From: Acanthornis magna
Taxonomy: Eukaryota; Chordata; Aves; Passeriformes; Acanthizidae
Assembly (NCBI GenBank): GCA_036785705.1
Contig: JAWUZG010000032.1
Coordinates: forward strand, 15,929,501 to 15,993,500
DNA: 64,000 nt
Direction of reading: 5' to 3'
The first letter of the stretch is position 1. Each line of letters begins with the position of its first letter. The notes beneath the pieces are model-generated. The model was given only the letters and a program-made list of their open reading frames with translations. It made no database searches and was not told the DNA's origin. This document shows, piece after piece, positions 24,411 through 37,773 of this stretch. Made by a program: the position numbers and the translations under genes.

Positions 24411-25028
24411 TTTTTTCTTCAAGGAAAGAAGGAAATGCTATATCAAAGAAACACAAGATCAGAGAGATGCTTCATCTGGTGTGAAGAAAAATGAGACATT
24501 CATTCAACATGAAATGTAACCAGTAGCTGAAACAATTTAAAATTATTACACATTTAGAAGTAATTTAGTATTATTAAGCATTTAAATAAGCACAAGTTGA
24601 TAATTTAGTAATTCTCATACATTCTGAGGCTATTGAACAAAATTTATTTGCTGTTTAAATGCATTTTGTCAATTAGGCTGAAGTGTAATCATTCTGTTAA
24701 GCTATCCTCTGTGAGAAACATGCTTGTTCTCCCTGGGGGTCTCCTGACTGTCAGGTAGGGCTTTCTCTGGCAAGTTCAGGCTGACGCTACCACTAAAGTA
24801 CACTCAACTTAGCCCTGACAGTTATGCAAATACTACACACAGTCAAGTCAGATTTCACTTTCAAATTTATGCATAGGAGCCAAGTGTCCCATAATAAGTT
24901 GACTAGAAAAATGCAAATTGCATTCTTTTTGTCTGTGGTCTAACTTTTGGGTAAACTTGTGCAATATTTTAATTCTGTTCCTGCTTCGTTGGGTTTCATT
25001 TGTAATATTTCTTACCGTTACCCCAAAA

Positions 25029-25072
<44 letters not shown>

Positions 25073-25562
25073 GTAAGTTCTTATCCACACAAGTCTTCCC
25101 CTGTCCTAACTCCAAACTTCTTTTGGAGGAGCTGCATAGGGAGCCACTGGCAGTGAGACTCGTCAGAGTCAAAAGAAGACCTGAGGTATCCACCAAGAAT
25201 ATACAGTCACCTTTGCACCTGGCTCCATCTCCATGTCTGAGTGGATCTTTGAAGGCATCAAGCTCCTTTGTTTTGTAAGAGCAAAAAGTGGATGTATTCC
25301 AGGACAGAGTGTCTGGGAGACATGAGGTGAGCGGGGAATTTAGAAGTTTCCAGATCTTTGTGTTCTGTCATTTAGTGCCCTCTTCCCATCTTCTGCTTCT
25401 GCAAGCTCTGCCTAGCAGGAGAGAAAATGCACCTCTCTGTGGCTGCACTGGCACATGCAAATCCCACTGATGCTGCTGTAGCTGCAGGTACTGCTGATGT
25501 AATGAACAAGTTCCACTACTGGCAAGTTTGAGTACAAGTTGTAATCAGGCCACAGCACCACA
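24411..25562. other. Intergenic region upstream of GJB7
   Basis: This is AT-rich DNA that must hold the GJB7 5' UTR exon and promoter if these are close, but I cannot place them. The only clear element is the (TG)n tract at 25033. Confidence 0.5.
25033..25070. repeat. (TG)n microsatellite, about 19 units
   Basis: An uninterrupted TG dinucleotide run, likely to be length-polymorphic. Val/Cys and Thr/His open frames over it are artefacts of the repeat. Confidence 0.97.
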
Positions 25563-25757
25563 AAGCTTCATGGAAAAGGCTTTCAGGCACTGGAATGGGC
25601 TGCCCAGGGAGGTGGTGGAGTCACCATCCCTCAAAGTGTTCAAGAAATGCCTGGACAGGTCACTGAGTGCCATGGTCTAGTTGTCAAGGTGGAAATTGGT
25701 CAAAGGTTGGACTCGATCTTGGAGGTCTTTTTCAACCTAAATGATTCTGTGATACTG
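25563..25757 (+). mobile_element. CR1 LINE 3'-end fragment
   Basis: It matches the avian CR1 3' UTR pattern: CACTGGAATGGGCTGCCCAG, GAGGTGGTGGAGTCACCATC, GGTTGGACTCGATCTTGGAG, ending in AACCTAAATGATTCTGTGATACTG. It is 5'-truncated, as is usual for CR1. Confidence 0.92.
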
Positions 25758-28700
25758 TAAAGCTCAACACAGATGGAAAGCTCAGTACTTCTGCTGTCCC
25801 TCAGTTCCACAGCCTTTCACAACCTCTGCCTATGGCCAGACTTCTGCTAGGAAGCAAGGTTATTTGGATATTCCTGCATTGCTACCATGACAGCTGAAGA
25901 CTCATTTGAGGAGCTGAGGGACAGCTGCAGAAATTAATATATTGCTGATTTATACTGGGAAGAATGGTTGCCAAGCTACTCCTTTATGCTGCAGATAAAA
26001 AAGATAACGGGGAAATATCAGCTTAAATCCTTTCAGACATATGCTCCTGTGCTTTTAAATATGTTTGGCAGGGTGGTTACTTTTTCATTAAAGAGCTATT
26101 TCTGTCTTCCACGTCTGCAAATAGAGTTCAAGCAGAAGTTTAAATCAAACTTTTGAAGACATCAGCTTCAGGGCTTTAATGCTTTCTAGATAAGTAATAC
26201 ACTGTCACATTAATCTCAAAGGAGCTGAACAGCAAACATGAAGATACCACTATGTAATAAATCACGGGCAAGGAAACAAAGCCTTCACTGAGCAAGAGTG
26301 AATGTTAGCGTGTGTGTGTTGTGTGTCTTGTGGATGAGCTGTCCTCTGGAGGAGATTTGAAGGAAAACCTCAAGAGGCCTTTCCTAAGGCTTTAAGATGT
26401 GCACAAGGACTATTGGAGAGAATTCTGAATTTTGTTATTCCATGGAAAACAAGTATGGCTGCAAGGGGGCTTTTGCTGATGGCCACTGTAAGTGCACCAT
26501 CCCTTTCTAATGTAAAAAACCTGATGTCACCTATCAATCCATGGTTGGAGATGCACCAGTTCTGAGCCTCCAGGTGAACAGACATGAAAGATATGCTGGG
26601 TCACCACTAAGGCACTAAAATCAGTGGGAACCAACACTGGTGGAAATCAGGCCATGGAAATACCTAAATATAGATTGAGAAATTTACCTTGAGGTCTCTT
26701 TTTCCCCAACATGACGCTGCTAATTCCTTTCCTGAGCAAAAAGGGGGTTTAGAAAAGAACAACTTTACACTTTCTTTGCCAATCCCACATTGAGAAGAAA
26801 AGTATGAAGGAGTAAAAGAAGTCCTGACCAAAGAAAATAGATATCAAGAATTTGACTAAAATCTCCAACAGATCCTGAGCAAGGAGCAAATTCTAACCGG
26901 CAAGACTGGATGGATTAAATCCCTGCAAAGCTAATTCGAAAGAGAGCAACACATTCTGCTACCTAGATGCTTGGTAATGAGGCATCAGGGATTCCACAGA
27001 ACTGAAGATGGTTCCTGGTCTGTGTGCTCTGTTGAAGAGAAACCAAAATTTATTGGAGGACTGCAGGGCAGGTCTTGTGGCCAGCAGTGCTTTTACAGCC
27101 AGAGGCCTGCAGAACTTTGGTTATATTTTTTCTACTTGCAGCCTTCACTTGATAATGAGAAATGGCTGTAGAGAACAACCTTCAGCTTCAAGCCTAAAGG
27201 GCCACAGAGCCTGTTTCGTAGTATTGTTTGGGTTGTAACCAGCACAGCTCCTCTGCTCAAAGGAGCAGCAAATGTGCTTTGAAAAGGTTTTGTTTGCTTT
27301 ATGCACCACTGTTGCTATAGATGTGGATGTTAACTGATGCTTTTGTATCCTTTAAAAATACAATTAATTCACTGAAGCATTGCAAAGAACATATGGAACA
27401 GAAAAAACAAAACTGACTTCAAAGACAAGGAATTACTCAACAGGTGAACAAGAGAAAATTGACTTCACGGGACAGTACAGGCACAGATTGATGAGGGGTT
27501 AAGTTAGCTGAGGCTAGAGAAGACAAATACATTAAGTGTGCTGTAGGAAATTCAGTGCAAGGTGTGGATTCAGACAAAAAAAGATCTAGTGAGCACACAG
27601 CTGGGCAGTAGGAAAAATATGGCAGTGGTATGAGGTTTTGTAACACTTCAAGAGGTGGCAGTACACATGGGCAGCAGATGCTGAGTAGTGTCACGGCATG
27701 GTGCTTTAGCAAAATTATATTCTGGCTAACCTAAGGACAAAAGAGGAAAAGTGTGATCCAAATCCTTGTAGCTGAGGAGAGATTTCAGCCTCAGCATCCA
27801 GAGGAGGTTCATTTTGTGCAGAAAGAGACAAAGGGAGTCAAGAAGGGAAGCTGGCTAAAGAAATTGAGTAGATTGTGGGAAATGTAGATGACATCAATTT
27901 GCGTCGGGATAATGTCCAATGTTGAGGCTAAAAATGTAATGACTAAAAGTTTTTAAAAGTTACAAAAGGATTAAAGGGGGAATCTCTTTGGCACTGTGGA
28001 CATAAAAACCACAAAACGGACTTGGCCTCTACTGGAAATTACAAAGGAGGCCTTAGAGAGCCTTAAACAGTAGATTATTTGCACCAAGTACTCAAGGAAA
28101 CATTGAATGGAGCAAGAAGTGAAAAGCAGGGATTTGAGGTTAGATTTACTTCAGCCCTCTGCTCAATATACACATGCACACCCCAGTCTGAAGAAAAGCT
28201 GAATATTAATGTTGATTTGTTTTACTCATTTCTAGCTGAAGTACGAGTGATATGCATGAAAACAAGACCTGCCAGTCAGGAAATAGAGAAGTAATCTCTC
28301 TTTCTCATCACATACATCATTTACTCCCTAGATGTGATTTAAACACCCCCCACCAGCATACACATACATTTTGTCCTGCTCACCAGAGGCACAAATGACC
28401 AGAAGAGGCTTCCCACCCCCTCCCTTCCCTCACTTGTATCAGTGACTTGATTCTCCCCCTCAGGGCTGGGCACGTGTTCTGCTGAGCAAACAGAGTAACC
28501 TGAATGCACCATTAACTTCTGAGTGTGCTGAATGTACTTTATTGAGTAAAGTGTTTGAATAATGCTATTGTTGTTGAATATATTCATCAAATATTCATTT
28601 CTGTCATTCACTGAGGCCTACAGGAGGTTGGCTAATGTGCATTGAGTAATGCATCCATTGAAAAGCACAGTGCTCAGAGAATTACTTCACCTAGATTTCA

Positions 28701-31700
28701 ATCAGCTCTGCTAATTTAATTACTTTAAAAGCCGAAAAGGTATTTTTGTGTGGAGGAAAATGGCGGTGGGGAGGGCAGGGAAGGAAGAAAATGCAAGAAC
28801 AAACTGAGTAACTGGAGAGGAAGTGGGGAAGCATCCTATGTGTTAGAGGCCCAAAGAGGGCAGGCAACTTGGAAATCAAAGATCTGGCAAATTACAAGAA
28901 GAAGCCACAGTATTATGGGAAATGAAGATGGAACAGTGGGAAATAAGAGAAAGAACACAAGCCTCTGACAGTGGATCTATCAATTCTGTACAAGCAAGCT
29001 AAATTTTCCTCACAGTGTGAGAGATGGAAGAGCATCTTTTTCTGATCTAAACATTGCTGGGGAGTACTTGCTGCACCTACAACTTCTCCTTTTATACTTT
29101 TTTTATAACAGGAAGAAAGAACTGTAAATAGTGGCAGAATGATAAAGAAGAGAGCAGAAGTAGAAATCACAGAGGAGGATACAGGATCATAAAAATGCAG
29201 AGGGAGTAACAATCTTTAGAGTCCATTCTCCTCTTGTTTTTACCCTTTAATCAATACATCATCACAGCACTTCTTTTTTTCCCAAACACCAAGGATCATC
29301 CCAGTGTTACGAGGAAAAGAAAAAACAAGTACTAGCACAATGGTTTCCATAAACAACCAAACAAATAATGAAGTTTAACTTCAGGTGTTCATTTACTAAC
29401 TGCATTTTCCCCTTATCTTTTCTCTTTGTTGATATAAGGAGGTGTGCATCCATTTTATGGTTGCTGAGTCTTTGTTTCATGGACTGCCTACTGCTTCCTT
29501 ACTGACTACCAGAGGTGTGAGGTCCACAGGCTGAGAAACAGCAATTTGCTTTGTTCTCTGGCCCTAAAAAGGCTTAGTTGTGCAGAAACTGCTCCTAGCA
29601 GGTCAGTCTGTTCTTAAGTTGATGGAAGCCCCACTAGTCCCCTCAGCATGCTGCATCTATTCCAGTGCTCCCCTAGGGAAGAGGAGGGATCAGGAGACCT
29701 CCTGGGAACACTGAGGAACAGTATCACTGGATTCAAAGCCACATTACCAAGCTGCACATGCACCAGCTGTTCAAACTGCTGCACATCTGCAAAAGGAGCT
29801 GAAAAACTATTGCTACAAGTCACTAACCTTGCAATGACTTTGCTTCTTGTTCAGTTGTTAGAGTGCCAAGGTGATCTCCAGGCCCTTATGAGAGAGTCAG
29901 CAAGAGAAAACAGAGGACATACAAATTAATCTTGCCTTCTTCAGACAACTCATCCCTTTTTATAAAATAAGTAAAGTGATAACATTAATATAGTATTGAC
30001 ACTCATATTTTAAGGCTCTTCAAAAACAAACCAGGTAGAGCCTGACAACCCATCAGCAAACACAGCCCTTCTGGTCCATGTCCTGGCCAGGTTGTTCACT
30101 TCTGCCATGACCACTGCTAGTGGCTGGTTGTGCAGCAGAGTTGATGGTTCTCAGGCTGATGTGAGCCAAAGGTTTCCCACTTATTTCATCCTTCAGATGC
30201 TTCCAGGAGAAGTGGAGTCCCCCAAATGGCAGAGGTAAATGCACTGGCAATAGCTTGCTCTTCTCTCATGGCCAGAGAAAAAGTAGACACTGTAGACACT
30301 TGAGAATGAAATTCATTGATACGAGCCCTTCATTACCATGTAATGGGAGAGGGCATCCTTTCCCACAAACATTGTCAATCTAGACAGAGAAAACGTGCTG
30401 TCAGGGGGCAGATGTGGTTTATCCAGCATCACTCAGCACATCAGAGGCAGAGCTAAGAAAAGAACCATGGTCTCTCATAGTCCAGTCCCTTGCTTTCACC
30501 TACCTTAGCTTACTGATTCTAACCTCTCGCTGTTCTATGCCTATTATTAACTTTTAACTCCTTGGAGCAAGAAACAAACCCTTCAGTCCATTGGGAGATA
30601 AACCTCTAATTACTGTGCTATTAAAAGCAGAAATAAATACTGGTTTAAATGTACATGTGGTGTGTAAAAACATTACCCTATGTATTTATTTGTCAGCCAA
30701 ATACATGAAGGAAAAGAAAACACTAGAGGGAAGAGGGCTCAGCTGATCATTTAGCACAATACTGGAGCTGGTTGATTTGGTTTTTACACCTGACTTCGGC
30801 ATGGGCTTCTGCAGTGGCTTGGGACAAATCTCCTTCCTTTCTGGGCTTCAGGATCTTAGTTGCCAAACATTCACTTCCCTGAAAACATAACTTCTAAACT
30901 ATGGCAAAATCCCATCTTGTTTTGTATTCAGGGAAACCACAAACACCACTTAAAAAAACAGCAGCTGCTGAGTGTGATGCTTTTCCAGCTGCTAATTGCT
31001 GTGGTCTCTTCTCTGCACCAATGAATGGGTTTTGAAAGGGCAGAAATAGTTCACTGTTTTCTTTGTTACTTGATAAACAATGCAATTAAAATAATTAAGC
31101 TCAGAAATAGCCAAAATTACTTAATTTTTTTTTTAGGTCATTATATCCATATCTCACCTATAAGACTATGACTGCATTTCTCATCACCTTCATGCCAAAC
31201 AGATAACCCATCTCTCCCATGCTCTTCTGATATAACCCAAAAAACCCCCTCTGCAGCAAATGATCTTCAACATTAATAAGTATTATTGCTCCATTCAGGC
31301 TATTGTTACTGTTGTAATGCTTTAGTCAACTTGTAAAATAAAAAAATAAATGACAAAAGATTTCCACATGGACAAGCAATTGTCACTGGCCACATCACAG
31401 CTTTTAACTCTGTAGTAGTTCTAAAGTACTGCAATAGTGCAACAAAGAGGATTATATCCATGGCTTACACTGGCTGATGGGACACTTGCATGAGGCTACT
31501 ATCAAGCCTATTTAATATTAGAAAATCAACTTCTCATTCAGTGAAACTGTATTTTATAACAAGAAACTTGAACTTACCTGTGTCTCAGTGAATGATTACA
31601 GCTGGATCCCACCCTTCTGGCAGAATTAACAATCAACAGTTCATTTCTGAGAAAGGGAGTTACTGCTTTAAGCCTGGAAAATGCGAACTGCTTATCTCCT

Positions 31701-32769
31701 AGGTAATACAAACTAAATGAGTGAAACCTGATCATCTCTGCTGGCACACAGTTCAAACCAGAACCATAAAGCGTCTTGTATCATCAGAAAGATATGAGGA
31801 AACTGTGGCATTTATTTGAAGTCGTAGGATTTATCTGCATCTTTTGAGCACTCATCGGCATCAGCTCAAATGCTGCACTCCGTGTTTTCACAGCACAGAC
31901 TGAAGATGTGTGCTGTGAGCCTTAACTCACACACTGTTTGCTCTTTGACATTTTACATCAGATTTGCATTTTGTGCTCTCCTGCGCAAATCAGCTGTCTG
32001 CAAAACACAAATACTCTTTTACGCACACATGACTCCTAACAATGCATTACACAAATGTTCAGAAAAACCTTTCTCTTAGAATTTTAAAATACAGTGTTTC
32101 TCCCAAGCAAGTGAAGCCTGGGGTTTGTTATTGAAGTGTATTTTGTTTACTGTACATGCTAATCAGTTCCACATTGGCCTAGGCAGCAGAACCATTCCCC
32201 ATCAGGAAGCCTGTAACTACTTTTAATAACTAAGCAATGGACTAAGTGTTTATGTCCTGCCTTATGCATCTCATCAAGGACCAATGCTTTGGTGGCCATT
32301 TTTACTTGGGATGTGGCTCTAGTGCTGAGTAATGTTACAAAATAAGCAGAAACACTGAACTCCTTGCCTCTTAAATGAATTCTTCACACTGTAATTTATT
32401 CATGGTATAATTTATTTAGCTCAAACTTACTGTGGCTTTTATCTGGGAATTATATGTGAATGTTATTATATGTGTATGTTTTACAGAGAGGAAGCTATCA
32501 CATAGCCTTACACATGTGCCTGAATCTGCTCCTTGGTACTGTCCCCAGAGAAGCTGATGGCTTCAGAGGGTGACTGAAGGTGCCAGAGCTTGGAGCTGGG
32601 CTGCAAGTAACAAAAAGCTTCCCGGATGTCTGCTGGCAGCTCATCACAGCAGAGAGCAGGCAGGATAGGAGGCTTCTGGAGTGTGTGGAAGGTAACTTTC
32701 TGACACAGCTGCTAAGTGAGCCTGCCAGGGGTGGCACCTGCTAGATTTGCTATTTGCAGACAGAGAAGG
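25758..32769. other. Intergenic, no gene recognised
   Basis: About 7 kb of unique-looking AT-rich DNA. None of the short open frames (the longest is about 90-100 codons, such as 28913-29212 on the - strand and 29648-29929 on the +) shows recognisable motifs. No repeat family was recognised. Confidence 0.55.
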
Positions 32770-34552
32770 GCTGCTGGGAGGTGTGATGGTCAGTGGCAAT
32801 CTTGGGCACAGCAGCCACAAAATGCTAATTTCTGATACTTGGTGAAGTAAGGAAGGGGGATCAGCAGAGCCTCTACCCTGGACTTCGGAGAGTGGACTTC
32901 AGTCTCTTCAGGACACTGGTTCAGAGAGTCCCTTCAGAAACAGCCCTTAAAAACAAAGGGATCCATGAAGGCTGGACATAATTTAAGAAGGAAATCTTAA
33001 AGGTACAGGAGCAGGTCATCCCCATGTGCTAGAAGACAAGCTGGTGGGGAAGAAGACAGCCTGACTGAATAGTGAGCTTTGACTGAAACTCAGGGAAAAA
33101 TAGAGAGTTGATGACCATTGGAAGAAGGGGCAGGCAACTCAGGAAGTGTACAAGGATGTCATTAGGTCATGAAGAGAGAAAATAAGAAAGGCGAAAGCTC
33201 AGCTAGAACTTGGTCTGTCCACTGCTGTGAAAGATAATAAAAAGTGGTTTTATATTACCAACATAAAAAGGGCCAAGGAAAATATCCATCTTTCATTGGT
33301 TGCAGAGGGGATCATTGTAATCAAGGATGAGGAGAAGGCTGAAGTACATGATGCCTTCTTTGCTTCAGTCTTCAATAGAAGACCAGTGATCTCCAGGGCA
33401 ACCAACCTCCTGAGCTGGTAGACAGGGACAAGGAGCAGAGTAGACCCGCTGCACTCCAAGAGGAAGTAGTTCCTGGACTACTGAGCCATTTAGACCCCCA
33501 TAAGTCTGTGGGACCAGGTGGAATTCATCTGAGGGTACTGAGGGTGCTGAAGAGCTTATCAAGCCCCTCTCCATCATCTATCACGGGCCCTGACTAATCA
33601 GGGAGGTCCCAATGGGATGGGAAGTTGGCCAATGACACTCACCTACAAGAAGGGTTGGAAGGGGCGTCCAGGAAACGACAGGCCAGTCAGCCTGATCTCA
33701 GTGCTGGGGAAGGTTATGGAACAGATCGTCTTGAGCGCCATCATGCAGCACGTACAGGACAACCAGGGGACCAGACCCAGCCAACATGGGGTTAGGAAAG
33801 AGAAGTCCTAACCTGACCAACCTGATCTCCTTTTATGACCAGGTGACCCACCCAGTGGATGAGGGGAAGGCTGTGGATGTAGTCTATTTGGACTTCAGCA
33901 AAGCCTTTGACACTGTTTCCCAGGACATTCTTCTGGAAAAGCTGGCAGTCTAGGGCTTGGACAAGTATACTCCTCTCCAGGTTTAAAACTGGCTGAGTGG
34001 CCAGGTCCAGAGAGTAGTGGTGAATGGTGCTGCATCCAGCTGGCATCCAGTCACTAGTGGTGTCCCCCAGGGATCAGTACTGGGGCCAGCCCTGTTTAAT
34101 ATCTCTATTAATGATTTGGGCAAGGGGATAGAGTGCACCCTCCGTAAGGTTGCAGATGACAACTACGTTGGATGGGAGTGTTGATCTGCTTGAGGGTAGG
34201 AAGGATCTGAAGAGAGATCTGGACAAGCTGGATCAATGGGCTGAGACCAAATTTATAAGATTCAACAATCAACACTTCCATCCCTGGACGTGTTCAAGAA
34301 ATGACTGGACATGGCACTTAGTGCTATGGTTTAATTGGCATGGCGGTGTTCAGTCAAAGGTTGGATTCACAGATCACAGAAACCAGAAAGGACCCACAAG
34401 GATCATCAAGTCCAACTCTTACGTGGATGGCTGATACAGGAATTGAAGCCACAAACTCAACGTTCCCAGCACCATGCTCTAACCAACCAAGCTAATCTCA
34501 GGGTCAATGATCTGGAGGTCTTTTCAAACCTTAATGATTCTATTATTCTGTG
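32770..34552 (+). mobile_element. CR1 LINE, degenerate, with reverse-transcriptase region and internal deletion
   Basis: This is the longest CR1 copy in the window. From about 32770 it follows the CR1 ORF2 region upstream of the reverse transcriptase, and then the RT itself. Recognisable motifs in broken frames are WFYITNIKRAKENI (about 33247), NDRPVSLISVLGKVMEQI (about 33677), [14 protein letters not shown] (about 33880, catalytic motif A), [15 protein letters not shown] (about 34060) and ADDNYVG (about 34152, corresponding to the catalytic [FY]ADD). Frameshifts and stops make it non-functional. At about 34265-34275 the RT sequence jumps directly to the CR1 3' UTR, so the C-terminal ORF2 part is deleted. 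The 3' UTR is split by a SINE at 34370-34503 and ends in GATTCTATTATTCTG. Confidence 0.93.
34370..34503 (-). mobile_element. tRNA-Ile-derived SINE with CR1-like tail (TguSINE1-like), nested in CR1
   Basis: Read on the - strand, it begins with a tRNA-like head: GATTAGCTTGGTTGGTTAGA and GCATGGTGCT (A-box region, tRNA-Ile-like), then GTGGCTTCAATTCCTGTAT (B-box region). This is followed by a CR1-like tail, GAGTTGGACTTGATGATCC and TTGTGGGTCC, ending GTGATCTG. The flanking + strand CR1 resumes exactly where it stopped (GGTTGGATTCA, then TCAATGATCTGG), which defines the ends to a few bases; only a short possible duplication (TCA) is seen. SINEs of this build are described from passerine birds as TguSINE1. 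The family name is inferred from structure. Confidence 0.8.
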
Positions 34553-37500
34553 TGGTGGTATTTATATATTAAAAGACAACTGTAAGGTGCACAAAATCTG
34601 AAGATTTCCAGATTACTGTGTGTCAGAGTCCCTTACTATAGAGTTTGTCCTGTTGAAACAGTGAAATTTCTACCCTCTGTTGTCTTCTTAGGAGCTGTGT
34701 TCCCTGCCTGAGATTAGAAATATTGCCTGCATTAGAAAGGGCACTTAGGAGGATTTTAAGTTCTCACAGCTTTAAACTGATTGGGAGTCCTGGTATTGGA
34801 GGCAGGGCTTAGTTCTGGTCTGTGCCTCCACTTCCAACTGCCTACCCAACTGAATTGCCCTGCTTACATTAGACTGTCTTGCCCATCCAACTGAAAAATA
34901 AACTTTATTCTTTTTTCTTTTCTGGTAATGGACCAGAGAACAATATTGGCATACTCCAAGGCTGAGCAATTTTGACATTGCATGCAAGGACGTCCAGAGC
35001 AATTACAAATGAAAAGAGGTCTCCCCTTGCCCTTCCTTTTTGGAGATGCAGTCCTAGCTCAAATTTGTCTTTAAACCCTACTCTAAGGTATCTGTCTGTG
35101 TATTGTTTTAGCAAGAAAATTCAGGGCTGCATATGTTTCTCTGCTCTTTCTTTGTAGTAGAAATCAGCTTTTTCTTTCCAGAGGGGATGCTTTGAGTTTT
35201 GATATTCTGTTCCCAGTCAGAACCAATTTACCCACTCAAAAATGAAAGCAGAGCCAAACAAAGTGCCTTTTTCCTTCCATACTGAATTCAGTTGAAAAAG
35301 ATTTATAAGCTTGATCAGTGTTTGAAGAATAACAATTGCTTTAATCTTTGCCGGAAAGCACAGCTGGGTGATTTGTTTGTCTCACAGAGACACGGCTGGC
35401 TAACAAGTATTATAGAAGACATACACATAATGTTGTGAAACACAGAAGATTCTGACTAAGAGATTTTTGGTTTTAGAATGCATATTGCCTTAAAACCGCT
35501 TTGGATTGTTGGTGGTAGGGTACCAAACAGTGCATGCTGCTGTCTGAAAACAGCTTTCTTTCAATGAGAACAACACAAAGAAGCAAAAGCTGCTGCAAAT
35601 CAGCATAAGGACTCTTGAGACTGACGTGAGCAGAGGAACAACCACACAGAAAACCCTCAATACCCTCAATGCCACCCCTGTCCGGCTGGTCTGTTTGTTC
35701 CTTACACATTTATATCCTTAATATGGCCATACTGTTTCACGTGCCTCAGCGCAACAATGGTTACCCTCATTATTAGCTTTGAGCAAGGAGGAAAAAAGTA
35801 TTTCTAATTACTAATTTTTGCTTTCCCTTCTCCCCCAGACTTGTTCAGCACAAAAAAAAAAAAGAAAAAAAAGGTCCCAGTTGTCAACTCTAATCAAAAT
35901 ATTGTGAAATTCATGGTGTCTAAAACATTTTAAAAATAATTTTAAAATGTAAACTTCACATTCACATATCAAAACTCTAACAAAAATATGATGGTAGTTG
36001 CCCCTCTCACTACAAGTCATACCAGTGCTGAAGTCCCGGTGTAGCTGCACAAAGAATTTTTTCTGTTTACAACGGCTGTGTAACTGTGTCTCTAAAGGAA
36101 GGATAAGCTTATCAGTAGCTTGAGGCACCCTATCTTTATTCTGAAGACAATGTGAAGCTCTGTTCTTGTGCAGTGCTTGAAATAAGCAGGAGCTGTGAGG
36201 TCAATCAGCAAAGGCAGGAGGCACAGTGCTGCTCCCCGGACTGCATCAGCCTGGCTGTCGCATGCTAACCATGTCTGCGGGGCACAGCACCAGCTTTGCT
36301 CTGTTCTCTACAGAGGCTCTTCTGCAGCTCAAATGATAAGGGCATGTGAGTCTCAAGAAAAGCAGAAATTGCTGTTAGGTTGTGAATGGCTATGGCACAA
36401 AGCACAATACTGAATGCGGAATCCCAGAGGAATTTATTTGAAAGGGAAATAAATCTCAGTAACAGCCTCAGGTTTAGAAAAGGAAGGTTTTTTTGTGTGG
36501 TTGTTTTTCAAGAGAGATACTCGGATATTAAGAGGATGGGTGACTCAGAAATACCACAGATGTTTACTATTCTACACTTTATAAAGTCTCCCCTATAAAA
36601 TATGCCAAACAACTTCATAAGCCTTAATGGATTGAATGTTTCAACATCCCATTGGGTCAGATGATAGCAACATAATATTCACATTAAAGACAAAACACAA
36701 CACTTTCCCACAGTCATAAAGGAAAACTAGAAACAGTAAGCAGTCCAAGCTTTTGATCACTGCACAGCTAATCTGGTTACTTGGCACATGCTTAACACAC
36801 GCCAAGTACCAGCAATCACATTAAAGCCCAAGCCCATTTCTACACCCCTCTCTGCTTCTCTTTTTATACAAAAAGCCTTATCCCACAGCTCTTCATATGG
36901 AGAATATTTTCCCTCCAGCCAGTGGTGTTCTTTGTACAGTGTAGGATCTTCCCCTGTCAATGACGCCTGGAATTTACCTGTGCTTTGTAAGAAAGATGGG
37001 AAGTGCTAGAAAACTAGCAGCAACCTAACAATCCTTGCCACCAATATACTGCAAATGTGTTCTGGCATAAACCCATCCTACCACAATCTGGAAAATACTA
37101 TAATGACCCTGGCTGACTTTGGATAAGAAGTTTTATCTGCATGGACAGTGTAACTGCTGGGCAGGGGTGCATGTGTCAGTAAGCGAGTGCACTTTCTCAG
37201 TGTGGTGATGTGTTTTGCCTTCCCATATAAAATGTGGAGAAAATTGCTTGGGAGCTGTATGCAGAACACCTCCTATAGTATGGTAAAAAACTCCCCTTCC
37301 CCTCAGGAAAATGAAGCTATCTTCCAAAACCCCAAGGCTCGTGCAAAAACCTTGAGTTGGTTTCTTTCAATAAGACAAATATGAAAACAAATGAAAGCAG
37401 CAAGCTTCACTCGGATTTTCTACTCAATATTTTCCAAACAAAATCAGCTGTGGGGCATATGCCACTAAAACAATAGCTACCACATTAGCAGATGGTATGT

Positions 37501-37773
37501 TGTGAATTAAATGTTGACACAAACCCCAGACATACCACTCAATACTCTCTTGACACCTAAACTTATTTCCCCATTATTTTTCTCACCTCATTATATTTGC
37601 TCACAACAAGGAAAAAATTTTAGATACTCCATCTGGATTTAGATGTGAAAATTAATCTGCAATTTATTATTACTCTGCCATCTTTCAAAAAAAGAACCAA
37701 ACTGGCAGTTTGATTACTGCAGAAAAAAAACAACATGGAACAAGAAGTTCTGAGAGTCTGGATACCTCTTCAT
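34553..37773. other. Intergenic, no gene recognised
   Basis: AT-rich DNA with short A/T runs, such as near 35851-35870, and a perfect AT-rich inverted repeat at 35925-35950. No coding or repeat family was recognised. Confidence 0.55.
35925..35950. repeat. Perfect 11-bp inverted repeat, 4-base spacer
   Basis: ACATTTTAAAA, spacer ATAA, TTTTAAAATGT. The arms are exact reverse complements. It is AT-only apart from one G/C pair, so it may be chance. Confidence 0.85.

Noticed and set aside
24411..24422. Four extra codons upstream of the connexin MSW start
   Set aside because: The upstream codon is TTG, and connexins start with Met followed closely by Trp at residue 3; the ATG at 24410 gives exactly that.
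24848..25278. Open frames with Val-Cys or Thr-His runs
   Set aside because: They are translations of the (TG)n microsatellite.
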